Source of the DNA: CAYXVJ01 sp050309435
GTDB taxonomy: Bacteria > Bacillota > Clostridia > Saccharofermentanales > Fastidiosipilaceae
Length of the DNA stretch: 44,583 bases
Assembly: GCA_050309435.1 (NCBI GenBank)
Contig: JBNRMJ010000022.1
Location: 1 to 44,583, forward strand
Direction: 5' to 3'
Below are positions 32,964-41,406 of this stretch, piece by piece (the stretch's first letter is position 1; every line of letters begins with the position of its first letter). A program made the translations under genes and the position numbers. The notes under the pieces were generated by a model. It ran no database searches, was not told the origin of the DNA, and saw only the letters and a list, made by a program, of their open reading frames with translations.

Positions 32964-33641
32964 TTAATCGTTATACGGAATGACACCCAAAACCGGTATG
33001 TCGTATACACGGGTCAGATCCTCTTCGCTCTTAATGCGCTTGTCGGCCAGTTCGATCAGCAGGCTGATGCCCAGACCCAGCATGATACCCAGCATAAAGC
33101 CGAGAATCGTGTTTCGCGGAATGTTCGGCGAGGAAGGAGCGGTCGGCAAGCTGGCGGGATCGACGACACGCACGGCATCGGCGTCCTTGATCTCGATGAT
33201 TTTTCGAGGGGCGAGATTCGCTATTGTTTCGGCCAGTTTATAGGATTCGTCCGGGCTGTGACTAACCACACGGATACGAAATATTTCGGTCCCGTTGACA
33301 GAGGCCATCGATACCATGCCGCGAAGCTGCCCTGGCGAGTAGCTCACGTCACCGGCTTCGGCTACATCCTTCAGAAAGGTATCCGTCTTCAGGATTTCGA
33401 TATATGTGTCGACTACTGCCTGAGCATAGTTAAGCTCGCTGAGCGACGCCACGCGATTCATCTCGTCGGCATTGGGCGCCACATACATCAGAACCTGAGA
33501 GGTATATTCTTCCTTAATCAGGTAATTCGAAACAATAAAGCTGATGGCCATCGCATAAATTCCGCAAAGAACGATCAATACAAAGCGTTTCTTCAGAAAT
33601 TTTACGATGTCTGACAGGGATATCTCTAATTCTGCATCCAT
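32964..33641 (-). CDS. cpsC: Wzz/CpsC-type chain-length determinant and kinase activator
   Basis: The protein of about 225 residues has the Wzz layout: an N-terminal cytoplasmic piece (ELEISLSDIVKFLKKRF), a membrane helix (VLIVLCGIYAMAISFIVS), an extracytoplasmic part starting YTSQVLMYVAP, the proline-rich PTAPSSPNIPRN before the second helix (ILGFMLGIMLGLGISLLIELA), and a C-terminal tail with DLTRVYDIPVLGVIP, which activates the BY-kinase. It is the first gene of the cpsC-cpsD-cpsB unit. The ribosome site is weak, so ATG 33641 is a likely rather than certain start. The 114 bases upstream are AT-rich and hold no promoter I would defend. Confidence 0.9.
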   Translation of the reverse strand: MDAELEISLSDIVKFLKKRFVLIVLCGIYAMAISFIVSNYLIKEEYTSQVLMYVAPNADEMNRVASLSELNYAQAVVDTYIEILKTDTFLKDVAEAGDVSYSPGQLRGMVSMASVNGTEIFRIRVVSHSPDESYKLAETIANLAPRKIIEIKDADAVRVVDPASLPTAPSSPNIPRNTILGFMLGIMLGLGISLLIELADKRIKSEEDLTRVYDIPVLGVIPYND

Positions 33642-33755
33642 AACAAACAATCCATTCTAAAAATAATGACAGGTATAAATTTGCGCTACATAATCTTAGC
33701 AAACAAAATCGACTTGTACTAACAAATAATTGCCAAAAAATGAATATAAATCGAT

Positions 33756-35075
33756 TTAGCCAAGGCTTACTCTCTCTAAAATAAGTTTTCCGGGCTCTTC
33801 TTGATCAGGCACGATACTTAGGGCTTTGTCGAGCTGCTTTTCGCAAGCGGCAAACTTCGCCTCGTTCGAGCTGTACATCGTCACGATGCTCTGACCTTTT
33901 CGAAGCGCTTCCCCGGCCTGAACATGGAAGTACAAGCCCGCCCCCGGATCGATCTTGTCTTCTAGACTCGATCGTCCCGCACCGAGGTAAAGGCTGGCCA
34001 GACCCACGGCCTCCGTATCGGAAAATCGAAGGTAACCGTCGGAGGCTGCGGTGTAGTCCTTTTTATAAGCTGCGACAGGAAGGCCGTCGTCATCGATAAA
34101 GCTTGTATCGCCGCCCTGATATTCGATCCACTGTCTGAAACGTTTTAGTGCGGCACCGGAGTACATCGCTTCGGAGACTTCCTCGAAAACCGCCTCCCGG
34201 CTCTTCTCTTCTCCGGCAACTCTGGAGGCCAGATAAATCATCTCGGCAGCCAGTTCCAAACAGAGCGTGGTCAGTTCCGCCGGACCTTCTCCTCTGAGGG
34301 TGGCCAGCGCTTCGTTTACCTCAAGCGCGTTACCGACAGCCATGCCCAAAGGCCGTTCCATCGAACTGACCAGAGCCGATGTCGGTCTGCCGTGCGCTTC
34401 GCCGATACGAACCAGAAGTTCGGCCAGTTTCAAAGCATCCTCTTTAGTTTTCATGAAGGCGCCGCTGCCGCATTTGACATCCAGGACGATGGCGTTCGCG
34501 CCGGATGCAAGTTTCTTGGACATGACCGAAGCCGCAATCAAGGGGATCGAATCCACGGTCGCCGTGACGTCTCTCAGAGCATAGAGTTTTTTATCGGCGG
34601 GAACCAGATTTCCGGTCTGACCGCCAAGGACCAGCCCGAGTTTTTGGCCCTGTTCGAGAAAGGCTTCTTCGGATAAATCACAGGTGAAACCCGGAATGGC
34701 TTCCAGTTTATCGATCGTTCCGCCCGTATGGCCCAGACCCCGCCCGCTCAACTTCGCGGTTTTAGCCCCGCAGGCCGCGGCCAGCGGCAGGACGACCAGC
34801 GAGGTTTTATCGCCCACGCCGCCCGTCGAATGCTTATCGACTTTTACTCCCGGGATCCCGCTCAAATCGAGCTGATCGCCGGATGCGGCCATCAGTTCCG
34901 TCAAATCGACGGTTTCCTCGTCGCTCATGCCTTGAAAAAAGATGGCCATCAGCAGAGCGGATATCTGATATTCAGGTATCCGTCCGGCTAAATAGCCATC
35001 GATTATAAAGCGAAGCTCTTCCCTGCTCAGACTCTCGCCGTCCCGTTTTTTGGCAATCAAATCAGGTACTCGCAT
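33756..35075 (-). CDS. pdp: Pyrimidine-nucleoside phosphorylase
   Basis: The enzyme splits thymidine, deoxyuridine or uridine with phosphate into base and (deoxy)ribose-1-phosphate. The 439-residue protein begins MRVPDLIAKKRDG, then shows VDKHSTGGVGDKTSLV (phosphate loop), the family signature KLSGRGLGHTGGTIDKLE, SVMSKKLASGANAIVLDVKCGSGAFMK and a C-terminal domain with PGAGLYFHVQAGEALRKGQ. Length and motifs fit both Pdp and DeoA; I lean to Pdp because of the Gram-positive setting. AAGGAG precedes the ATG, and deoC ends 12 bases upstream, giving a deoC-pdp operon for deoxyribonucleoside use. Confidence 0.93.
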   Translation of the reverse strand: MRVPDLIAKKRDGESLSREELRFIIDGYLAGRIPEYQISALLMAIFFQGMSDEETVDLTELMAASGDQLDLSGIPGVKVDKHSTGGVGDKTSLVVLPLAAACGAKTAKLSGRGLGHTGGTIDKLEAIPGFTCDLSEEAFLEQGQKLGLVLGGQTGNLVPADKKLYALRDVTATVDSIPLIAASVMSKKLASGANAIVLDVKCGSGAFMKTKEDALKLAELLVRIGEAHGRPTSALVSSMERPLGMAVGNALEVNEALATLRGEGPAELTTLCLELAAEMIYLASRVAGEEKSREAVFEEVSEAMYSGAALKRFRQWIEYQGGDTSFIDDDGLPVAAYKKDYTAASDGYLRFSDTEAVGLASLYLGAGRSSLEDKIDPGAGLYFHVQAGEALRKGQSIVTMYSSNEAKFAACEKQLDKALSIVPDQEEPGKLILERVSLG

Positions 35076-35087
35076 GCGTATTACTCC

Positions 35088-35771
35088 TTATTCATCATTC
35101 ATCTTCAGCATCAGCTTGACCAGACGGCTGGTGCCGAGGCGATCTGCTCCTGCATCCAGCATGGCCTTCGCATCGTCGAATGACGAAATACCGCCGGCAG
35201 CCTTAACTTTAACCGCTTCGCCCGAATACTTGCGCATCAAGGCCACATCCGCCACGGTCGCACCCCCGGAGGCAAAACCGGTCGAAGTCTTGATGTAATC
35301 AGCTCCGATATCGGTCACGATTTCGCAGAGCCTGATCTTTTCTTCTTCGGTCAATACGGCTGTTTCGATGATCACCTTCAGCACATGCTTGCGGCTGACC
35401 TCGCGAAGAGCCTGCAGCTCGTTACGAATGGATTCCCAGTCACCGGACTTAACCCAGCCCAGATTGATGACGACATCCAGTTCGTCCGCGCCTTTCGATA
35501 TCGCGTCGCGCATCTCGTTAAACTTCGCGGCACTTGTGTTGTAACCGTTCGGGAAACCGATCACCGTACAAATCTTGACCTGAGCGTTGGCAGGAGCGGA
35601 TTTCCGCCAGGCCAGAGCCAGTTCGATGAACGAGGGCGGAATACAAGCCGATGCCGTCTTGAAACGCGCGGCTTCTTCGAGGCAACGCTTGATATCTTCC
35701 CAGGTGGCCGTCGGCGAAAGCACGGTGTGGTCTACATGAGACAGAATCTCCTGATAGTTTAATTGTTCCAT
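35088..35771 (-). CDS. deoC: Deoxyribose-phosphate aldolase
   Basis: DeoC cleaves 2-deoxyribose-5-phosphate to acetaldehyde and glyceraldehyde-3-phosphate. The 227-residue barrel has DHTVLSPTATWEDI, CIPPSFIELA, VIGFPNGYNTSAAKF, ELDVVINLGWVKSG with the catalytic Asp (D99), VLKVIIETAVL, the Schiff-base lysine of DYIKTSTGF (K161) and KVKAAGGISS (K190). All catalytic residues are present. AAGGAGAG precedes the ATG. It is followed by pdp after 12 bases, whose product would be converted to its substrate by a phosphopentomutase not found in this window. Confidence 0.96.
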   Translation of the reverse strand: MEQLNYQEILSHVDHTVLSPTATWEDIKRCLEEAARFKTASACIPPSFIELALAWRKSAPANAQVKICTVIGFPNGYNTSAAKFNEMRDAISKGADELDVVINLGWVKSGDWESIRNELQALREVSRKHVLKVIIETAVLTEEEKIRLCEIVTDIGADYIKTSTGFASGGATVADVALMRKYSGEAVKVKAAGGISSFDDAKAMLDAGADRLGTSRLVKLMLKMNDE

Positions 35772-35804
35772 TATTACTCTCCTTTTTACTTGGCAGCGTC
35801 GCTT

Positions 35805-35845
35805 AAAAGATAAACCCGCAGACAGTCCGATCGGAATCGTCTGCC
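35805..35845 (-). terminator. Terminator-like hairpin between nitroreductase and deoC
   Basis: On the minus strand GCAGAC and GTCTGC (6 bp) enclose the self-complementary TCCGATCGGA and are followed by GGGTTTATCTTTT. It starts directly after the nitroreductase stop, about 20 bases before the deoC ribosome site. Confidence 0.6.
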
Positions 35846-36364
35846 TTATAACTCGATTACGGTAAACAGTTCTTCTCTGGATTTTCGTAAAACATGCAAA
35901 GGACCCTCCTTCGCCCGTTCGGACGGATATCCGATCATGAAAAGGGCTGCCGGAAACTCCTTGGCAGGCAAGTTCAAAAGACTGCGCAGCTTATCGGCGT
36001 CGAACGAACCGACCCAGCAACTGCCCAGCCCGAGAGACTCGGCCATCAAAACAATGTGGGTTCCCACGATTCCCGCATCGATGCTTGCGTTATCATAGCC
36101 GTCGCGACGTTTCCATGACGTCGTTTCGTCGATAGTCAAGGCAAGGACCAGAGGCGCGCCGTAATGACTGCCGGTAAGGTCTTTTAGTTTTTCGGCGAGA
36201 TCTTCGCCTATTAATTGATAAAGATGAAAAGACTGTGAGTTATGCGCCGTCGGTGCCAGCCGCGCAGCTTCGATCAGCTGATCAACCGCATCCTCGGGAA
36301 CTGCTTTATCCTTGTCGAAATACCTGAGCGAATAACGTTTTTTGACGAGATCCAAAAACTCCAT
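35846..36364 (-). CDS. Nitroreductase-family FMN oxidoreductase
   Basis: A 172-residue flavoprotein of the nitroreductase fold. It shows KKRYSLRYFDKDKAVPEDAVDQLIEAARLAPTAHNSQSFHLYQL at the N-terminus, where Arg, Ser and Asn side chains bind FMN phosphate, IDAGIVGTHIVLMAESLGLGSCWVGSFD for the dimer helix, and LFMIGYPSERAKEG near the end. These enzymes reduce nitro compounds, quinones or flavins with NAD(P)H; the physiological substrate is rarely known. GGAGGTG precedes the ATG. It is a separate unit between the Gfo/Idh terminator upstream and the hairpin before deoC. Confidence 0.9.
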   Translation of the reverse strand: MEFLDLVKKRYSLRYFDKDKAVPEDAVDQLIEAARLAPTAHNSQSFHLYQLIGEDLAEKLKDLTGSHYGAPLVLALTIDETTSWKRRDGYDNASIDAGIVGTHIVLMAESLGLGSCWVGSFDADKLRSLLNLPAKEFPAALFMIGYPSERAKEGPLHVLRKSREELFTVIEL

Positions 36365-36414
36365 ACGACACCTCCGCTAATGCTCTAAGTATACACCATC
36401 TTGCCGAAACGAAA

Positions 36415-36449
36415 CAAAAAATCCCCTGTCCGGCAAAGCAGACAGGGGA
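36415..36449 (-). terminator. Rho-independent terminator after the second Gfo/Idh/MocA gene
   Basis: On the minus strand CCCCTGTC and GACAGGGG form a perfect 8-bp stem with a 10-base loop, followed by ATTTTTTG. It lies 38 bases beyond the oxidoreductase stop and before the nitroreductase gene. Confidence 0.88.
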
Positions 36450-36486
36450 CCTTGCTTGTCCATATATGAGATAGAGCAAAAGCAGA

Positions 36487-37554
36487 TCAGACAAACAAAT
36501 CATCAAAGCGGATAGCTTTTCCGCTGTCGATGGACATGTTACAGGCCAGAGTCAAAGCAACTGACTTCAGCCCGTCGGCATAACTGGAGCGGATTTTCGA
36601 TCCGTCTCCCGAGAATAATGCATCAATAAAAGTACGGTCGCAGACCACGCCTGCATCCAGAGATTCCTTATAATTTTGAACCGCGCCGGCACCGCTGCGG
36701 ATGGCACCGTCCGTCTTGATGACGAAGCCGCCTTGTTCTTCGGCATCCGCTTTCGTTTCTCCGGCCATACCGTAGACATCGAAACGATCCAGTATACGTA
36801 AATCGGCACGTGCGCTCCTGGCACTGAAGGTGATCTTGTTATCGGCACTGGCCCCGCTCTCGGCATAACAGCCGGTCATCACGGAAGCGATCGCCCCGCT
36901 CTTGAAGCGGATCACGGCTACGGACAAATCGTCGGTGTCATAGTCGCTGCCCCCGTCGACAAAACCGCGGGTCGCCAGCGAGAAGATCGTATCGGGCTCG
37001 CCCAGATAATAACGAATAATATCGACGTTATGAATCGTCTGTTCGACCATCTGGCCGCCGGACAATTCTTTGACGGGCCACCAGGGTGTTTCCGGAATAC
37101 CGCCGATGCGAGTACATGTGGCATGGACAACCTGATTGTTTTCGAAAAACGGTTTACTGTCGTCGACCAGACCGGAATAACGGCATTGAAAACCAACGGC
37201 GGTGATCAGGCCCTTCGCCTCGGCCGCATCGCGGATGCGCTTGCCAAGTTCCAGATCCAGAGTCACGGGCTTTTCGATAAACATGTGAATACCGCGCTCG
37301 ATTAAAGCGAATTCGATATCCCCGTGAGCATAAGGCGGTACGCAAAGGAAGACCCCGTCCGGCGTTTCGTTTTCCAGCATCGAGAGATAGTTATCATAAA
37401 CATTCCCGCCGCCTCTTTGTTTGGCAAATGCCTCGGCACGCTCCGGAATGATGTCACAAAAAGCCGTCAGTTCGATATCGTCGAACGCAAGCAGATGCCC
37501 GAGGTGATATTCGCCGATACCGCCGCAACCGATGATGGCAATTTTCTTTTTCAT
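36487..37554 (-). CDS. Gfo/Idh/MocA-family oxidoreductase
   Basis: The 355-residue dehydrogenase has the Rossmann start KKKIAIIGCGGIGEYHL, DGVFLCVPPYAHGDI, FIEKPVTLDLELGKRI with the active-site lysine, GFQCRYSG, and ELSGGQMVEQTIHNVDIIRYYLGEP with the conserved His. The C-terminal part reads DDLSVAVIRFKSGAIASVMTGCYAE. It should act on a sugar, inositol or sugar acid with NAD(P). It lies 23 bases after a TIM-barrel isomerase and ends in a strong terminator, so the two form a two-gene unit controlled by the divergent AraC regulator. It is clearly a different branch from the 27518-28627 enzyme. Confidence 0.9.
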   Translation of the reverse strand: MKKKIAIIGCGGIGEYHLGHLLAFDDIELTAFCDIIPERAEAFAKQRGGGNVYDNYLSMLENETPDGVFLCVPPYAHGDIEFALIERGIHMFIEKPVTLDLELGKRIRDAAEAKGLITAVGFQCRYSGLVDDSKPFFENNQVVHATCTRIGGIPETPWWPVKELSGGQMVEQTIHNVDIIRYYLGEPDTIFSLATRGFVDGGSDYDTDDLSVAVIRFKSGAIASVMTGCYAESGASADNKITFSARSARADLRILDRFDVYGMAGETKADAEEQGGFVIKTDGAIRSGAGAVQNYKESLDAGVVCDRTFIDALFSGDGSKIRSSYADGLKSVALTLACNMSIDSGKAIRFDDLFV

Positions 37555-37577
37555 CTTTGAAAGCCTCCTTTGCCCGT

Positions 37578-38435
37578 TTAGAGCGCTAAAATGATGTCGA
37601 GTGCTTTTGAAGTTATTTCATAAAGGTATGTTGGTTTCTGAGCAATCACGCCGAGTTCGGCAGTCAGGCAGTTATCGTATCCGACCTCTCTTAGCCAGGC
37701 CATGATGCCCGCCCAGTCGGCATCGCCTTCCAGCAGATTGACCCAGGCACCGCCCGAGAAGAGACCGCGACTGCGTTTGAAATCCTTGACGTGAATCTTC
37801 TTGATCCGCGATCCGAGAATTTCGATCCAGGGCTCGGGTGCCGAGAATTCAAGCATGTTTCCGACGTCCAGATAAGCGCCGATGTAAGGCGAATCCAGCT
37901 CGTCGATAAAGGCCGCCATATGAAAAGGCGAGGCGAAAAATCCGTTCCATACATTCTCCACGCCAACCTGGATACCGGACGCTTCGATTCGGCTTTTCAG
38001 CGCACGATAGAAGTCCAGCGAGTTGTCATGTGCCTCGCGAAGGCTGGTAGTTCCCGCCTCATTCGGTAAAGCAGGAGCCGTCATATCCATCCCGCCGGGA
38101 ACGGTCAGCACGGCATCCGCTCCGAGTGCCCGGGCCAGTTCGAGCTGACGTAATAGAATCTGTTCCTGTTCTTTTCGTACCAGAGGATCGTTCGAGCCGC
38201 ATCTTCCGCCCAGCGAAGTCGATATGCCGGAGATCTCGAGGCCGCAAGCATCGGCTTCCTGTTTGATCGCTGCCAGTTCTTCAGTCGTTGTATCCATCGT
38301 CAGCGAGTGGACCTGATGACCGGGACGGTCGAGATTCAGCTCGACACCGTCGAAGCCGGCGGCGGCCAGTTCCCGAAACATTTCTGCGAACGTGACATGA
38401 TCCGGTACCGACCAGGCATTCAATGATTTCTTCAT
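37578..38435 (-). CDS. TIM-barrel sugar phosphate isomerase/epimerase
   Basis: A 285-residue member of the AP-endonuclease-2-like (xylose isomerase-type) barrels. It shows AAAGFDGVELNLD, GLEISGISTSLGGRCGSNDPLV, LGADAVLTVPGGMD, IQVGVENVWNGFFASPFHM with a metal Glu, YIGAYLDVGNMLEFS, KIHVKDFKRSRG with a metal His-Asp pair, and CLTAELG with the last Glu. Family members interconvert keto-sugars, inosose or sugar acids. AAGGAGG lies before the ATG. Together with the Gfo/Idh/MocA dehydrogenase that follows it resembles oxidise-then-isomerise modules such as inositol catabolism, but the substrate is unknown. Confidence 0.9.
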   Translation of the reverse strand: MKKSLNAWSVPDHVTFAEMFRELAAAGFDGVELNLDRPGHQVHSLTMDTTTEELAAIKQEADACGLEISGISTSLGGRCGSNDPLVRKEQEQILLRQLELARALGADAVLTVPGGMDMTAPALPNEAGTTSLREAHDNSLDFYRALKSRIEASGIQVGVENVWNGFFASPFHMAAFIDELDSPYIGAYLDVGNMLEFSAPEPWIEILGSRIKKIHVKDFKRSRGLFSGGAWVNLLEGDADWAGIMAWLREVGYDNCLTAELGVIAQKPTYLYEITSKALDIILAL

Positions 38436-38471
38436 GCGAGAGCCTCCTTTGCCTTCTATGCATATAGTCTA

Positions 38472-38488
38472 GCGAAAGCCATTTTCGC
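38472..38488. promoter_or_regulatory. Inverted repeat in the divergent AraC intergenic region
   Basis: GCGAAA-N5-TTTCGC is a perfect 6+6 inverted repeat within the 154-base region between the TIM-barrel gene and the AraC gene. It could be a regulator site; AraC proteins more often bind direct repeats, so confidence is low. Confidence 0.35.
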
Positions 38489-38515
38489 CGAGTATGCACT
38501 TAACAAGCATAAATA

Positions 38516-38544
38516 TGGACAAATCGACTGTTTCAGCCTATGCT
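38516..38544 (+). promoter_or_regulatory. Promoter of the AraC-type regulator gene at 38590
   Basis: TGGACA (38516-38521) and TATGCT (38539-38544) are separated by exactly 17 bases, ending 45 bases before the chosen ATG. The elements differ from consensus by one and two bases. They lie inside the longer open frame from 38494, which supports the shorter start. Confidence 0.6.
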
Positions 38545-38589
38545 CAAAGAAAGATCCCGGGATCCCGATCACTTTATCCAAGGAGAGAT

Positions 38590-39483
38590 ATGATGCATTT
38601 ACCGATGGAATCCTACTACCGCATCCCCGGTCTGGACGAAAATAATATCGCTGAAGAGACGAAGCCTCTGATCGTGAACTGCTGCGGTCGCGTGGTGATG
38701 GATCACGGTTTTGTCACGAAGTCGCCCAGGGGAAGAAACGACTATTACCTGCTTTACATGTGGAGCGGGAAAATGCGCATACGCTCTCACGAAGCCGATC
38801 TTCGTGCCCTGCGCGGAAAAAAGAGGGTTCGTAGAACTGAATGGCAGGATCTGGATGCGGGAAAGATGATTCTGCTGCCTCCTCAAACCGCCTACTACTA
38901 CGAGAGCCTGAGCGGAGAAGTCACGTATTACTGGATTCATTTCACGGGCAGCTACGCGGCCGAGCTCTTTCGGATCGTGTCTCCCGAGATCAAGATCCTT
39001 AACCCCGGTCTCCACGAGAGTGTCGAGACCGCCTTCGCCGACCTCTTTACGAACTTTATTATGAGAGACGAGTTTTTCGAAATCGAAAACCATGCCCTCT
39101 TAATGCAGATTCTGCGTGATTTGACCCGGCCTCTGCGCCTGGAAGAGACGATCAATCGCCGGCGGGCCAGGATTGCCGCTTCTCTGCAGTACATTCACCG
39201 GAACATCGCTTTGAACCTGTCCGTCGAGGAGCTTGCGGACATGGAGCATATAAGTCCGAGCCGTTATCGTACGATCTTTCGCGAAAGCATGGGCACTTCT
39301 CCCTCCGACTATATCATCTCGCAGCGTATTCACCGCGCCTGCGAACTTCTCGGTCATTTTGACCTGACAATCGCAGAGGTCGCCGCAGCAGTCGGCTACA
39401 ACGACCCCCTTTATTTCTCTCGTTTATTTAAGAAAAAGATGGGCATGAGTCCCAGCGCTTATCTGGCCGGACTTATGCGTTGA
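38590..39483 (+). CDS. AraC-family transcriptional regulator
   Basis: The 297-residue regulator has an N-terminal cupin-like sensing domain (YYLLYMWSGKMRIRS, LPPQTAYYYESLSGEVTYYWIHFTGS) and a C-terminal AraC DNA-binding domain. The first helix-turn-helix is LSVEELADMEHISPSRYRTIFRESMGTSPSDYI, and the second is LTIAEVAAAVGYNDPLYFSRLFKKKMGMSPSAYL. AAGGAG lies just before paired ATGs at 38590 and 38593. It is divergent from the TIM-barrel/Gfo pair and converges on GH127 with an 18-base gap. It probably activates the neighbouring sugar genes in response to a sugar bound by the cupin; which sugar is not known. Confidence 0.9.
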   Translation: MMHLPMESYYRIPGLDENNIAEETKPLIVNCCGRVVMDHGFVTKSPRGRNDYYLLYMWSGKMRIRSHEADLRALRGKKRVRRTEWQDLDAGKMILLPPQTAYYYESLSGEVTYYWIHFTGSYAAELFRIVSPEIKILNPGLHESVETAFADLFTNFIMRDEFFEIENHALLMQILRDLTRPLRLEETINRRRARIAASLQYIHRNIALNLSVEELADMEHISPSRYRTIFRESMGTSPSDYIISQRIHRACELLGHFDLTIAEVAAAVGYNDPLYFSRLFKKKMGMSPSAYLAGLMR

Positions 39484-39501
39484 AATTCATTCTGGATTCG
39501 C

Positions 39502-41370
39502 TTAAGAACGAAACCAGCAGGTCATGTCGGAAGCGCCGCGGTTGGCACGGGCGAAGAAAGGAATCAAGCGCACGAGGCAGTCTTCCTCGCCCGGCGGAGA
39601 CTTGACATAGAGGGTATCCTGATTCTCCCGCACCGTAGCCGTCCCCTCGAGTGCCGTCACGCTTAAGCCGTCGATCGTCTGTTCGGCCGGCGTAAACACG
39701 GAAGAAGCAGAAAAACGAATATCGTGTACATTCAGTCCGGGGTTGTCGATTCCCTCCGCCGCGTAGACCAGCGGTCCTCTCATCACAGCCGCTTTAGAGG
39801 AGAGTTCGTTTACCCTCGGATCGGCAGCCATCAAACGAACCGGCATATCGAGCTTGAGCCGAACTATGTCTCCGGCTATAAATTCGCGTTCAATCAGAGC
39901 AAAACCGTTTTGCTTGACCACCGGTACAGGTGTCTCGTTGAGACAGATCCGATAAGATTCGCACCAGCCGGGTATGCGAAGTGCCAGATTTCGCTTCGAA
40001 TCCGTGCGGAAGTAAAGCTCAATCGTACCGTCATAAGGATATGCTGTTTTCTGATCGATTTGGATTTCTCCTTTTCCACCGGGAATTACCGAGTCCGCTT
40101 GCATATAACACTGTGTATACAACGTAGTCTCGTCCATGCTGTACATGAAATCCGTGATCGATGCGATAAAGCGAAGCAGATTCGGCGGGCAGCAGGAGCA
40201 GTCAAAAAGTTTGGCACGGGTTAACAGCGGCAGATGTGTCGTCAGGCGATGGGGTCTCGAGGCGTAAAACTCATGTCGTTTCACATCCACGGACAAGGGA
40301 TTTTCATAAAAGAAACTGTCGCCATGAATCGAAAGACCGCCCAGGACCGTATTGTAGATCGCCTGTTCGGCGATATCGGCATACTTGCCGTTTGCATCAA
40401 GGAGATACATCCTGCGACAAAACAGCGCCAGCGCAATCGAGGCGCAGGTTTCGGCATACGCCGTATCGCTCGGCAGATCATAATCGTAAGTAAAGGACTC
40501 GCCCAGATAAGTCGAACCGATCGCGCCGGTAATATACATGCGCCGATCCACGATATTCGTGAAGAGTGTTTGGCATTGAGTAATAAGCTCATGGTCTTCG
40601 TTTAACATCGCCTGATCGGCCATCGCCGCAAACATATAAAGAGCCCGCACGCTGTGTCCTTCGGCCGTCATCTGTTCGCGAAGCGGCAGATGCGACTGCA
40701 GGTGCGCTAAATCGTAGCCTTCGTAGGTATCGTCTCGCCGGCTCTTTCCCCGTTCTTCCAAGAAATAATCCGCCAGAAGTTTATAGCGCTCTTGGCCCGT
40801 GTAGGAGAAGAGTTTATACAGCGCCAGTTCGATCTCCTGATGCCCGGGAGTATCGAAGGCGGCGGAGTGCTCCACTCTGAAGGTCCGGTCGATCAGGTCC
40901 GCATACTTACAGGCAATATCCAGGAGTTTCGTTTTTCCCGTACTCTCTGCATAGGCCACGGCAGCCTCGATCAGATGTCCCGCGCAATAAAGCTCATGAT
41001 CCACCCTACGGGTAAAGCGAGCCTCCGGATCGACGACGGTAAAGTAAGTGTTCAGATAGCCGTCCTCGTCTTGCGTTTCTTCCATAAGCCGGATTAGTTC
41101 ATCGACATAACGCTCCAGTTCAGGCAAATCCTCCCATTCCAGCAGGTAAGCGATGCCTTCGATCCATTTCGTCACATCCGACTCCCAGAAAATGTGAGGT
41201 TTAAACGGATCTCCCGGCCGCCACTTCATGCGCAGCGCTTCCATGCGACCACTCTCTTGAAAACGCTTCAGGATCGCTTCGGCTGTCACGTCTCTTAGAG
41301 TCTGGTAGCGTTCGGCCCAAAAGCCTCCGGTGATTTTCGATCTTGTAAAGGGCAGATAACGATTCGTCAT
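39502..41370 (-). CDS. GH127 beta-L-arabinofuranosidase
   Basis: A 622-residue (alpha/alpha)6-barrel enzyme of the HypBA1 type. It shows RMKWRPGDPFKPHIFWESDVTKWIEG near the N-terminus, DEDGYLNTYF, DHELYCAGHLIEAAVA and DRRMYITGAIGSTYLGESF. The active site is complete: E291 matches the HypBA1 acid/base Glu322; E307 and C309 in YAETCAS match zinc ligands Glu338 and Cys340, with the same 16-residue spacing; and C393-C394 in CSCCPPNLLR match Cys417 (nucleophile) and Cys418. A beta-sandwich completes the protein. There is no signal peptide, so it acts on imported arabinosides. GGAGGTG precedes the ATG, 36 bases after the AraC gene. Confidence 0.93.
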   Translation of the reverse strand: MTNRYLPFTRSKITGGFWAERYQTLRDVTAEAILKRFQESGRMEALRMKWRPGDPFKPHIFWESDVTKWIEGIAYLLEWEDLPELERYVDELIRLMEETQDEDGYLNTYFTVVDPEARFTRRVDHELYCAGHLIEAAVAYAESTGKTKLLDIACKYADLIDRTFRVEHSAAFDTPGHQEIELALYKLFSYTGQERYKLLADYFLEERGKSRRDDTYEGYDLAHLQSHLPLREQMTAEGHSVRALYMFAAMADQAMLNEDHELITQCQTLFTNIVDRRMYITGAIGSTYLGESFTYDYDLPSDTAYAETCASIALALFCRRMYLLDANGKYADIAEQAIYNTVLGGLSIHGDSFFYENPLSVDVKRHEFYASRPHRLTTHLPLLTRAKLFDCSCCPPNLLRFIASITDFMYSMDETTLYTQCYMQADSVIPGGKGEIQIDQKTAYPYDGTIELYFRTDSKRNLALRIPGWCESYRICLNETPVPVVKQNGFALIEREFIAGDIVRLKLDMPVRLMAADPRVNELSSKAAVMRGPLVYAAEGIDNPGLNVHDIRFSASSVFTPAEQTIDGLSVTALEGTATVRENQDTLYVKSPPGEEDCLVRLIPFFARANRGASDMTCWFRS

Positions 41371-41406
41371 AGTACACCTCCGAAAAGGATTGCTTATATC
41401 ACTATC

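Noticed and set aside
37579..37592. TTTAGAGCGCTAAA near the end of a TIM-barrel gene as a second copy of the TTTAGCGCTAAA site.
   Set aside because: It is not symmetric because of an inserted AG, and it is explained by the final codons of the gene.
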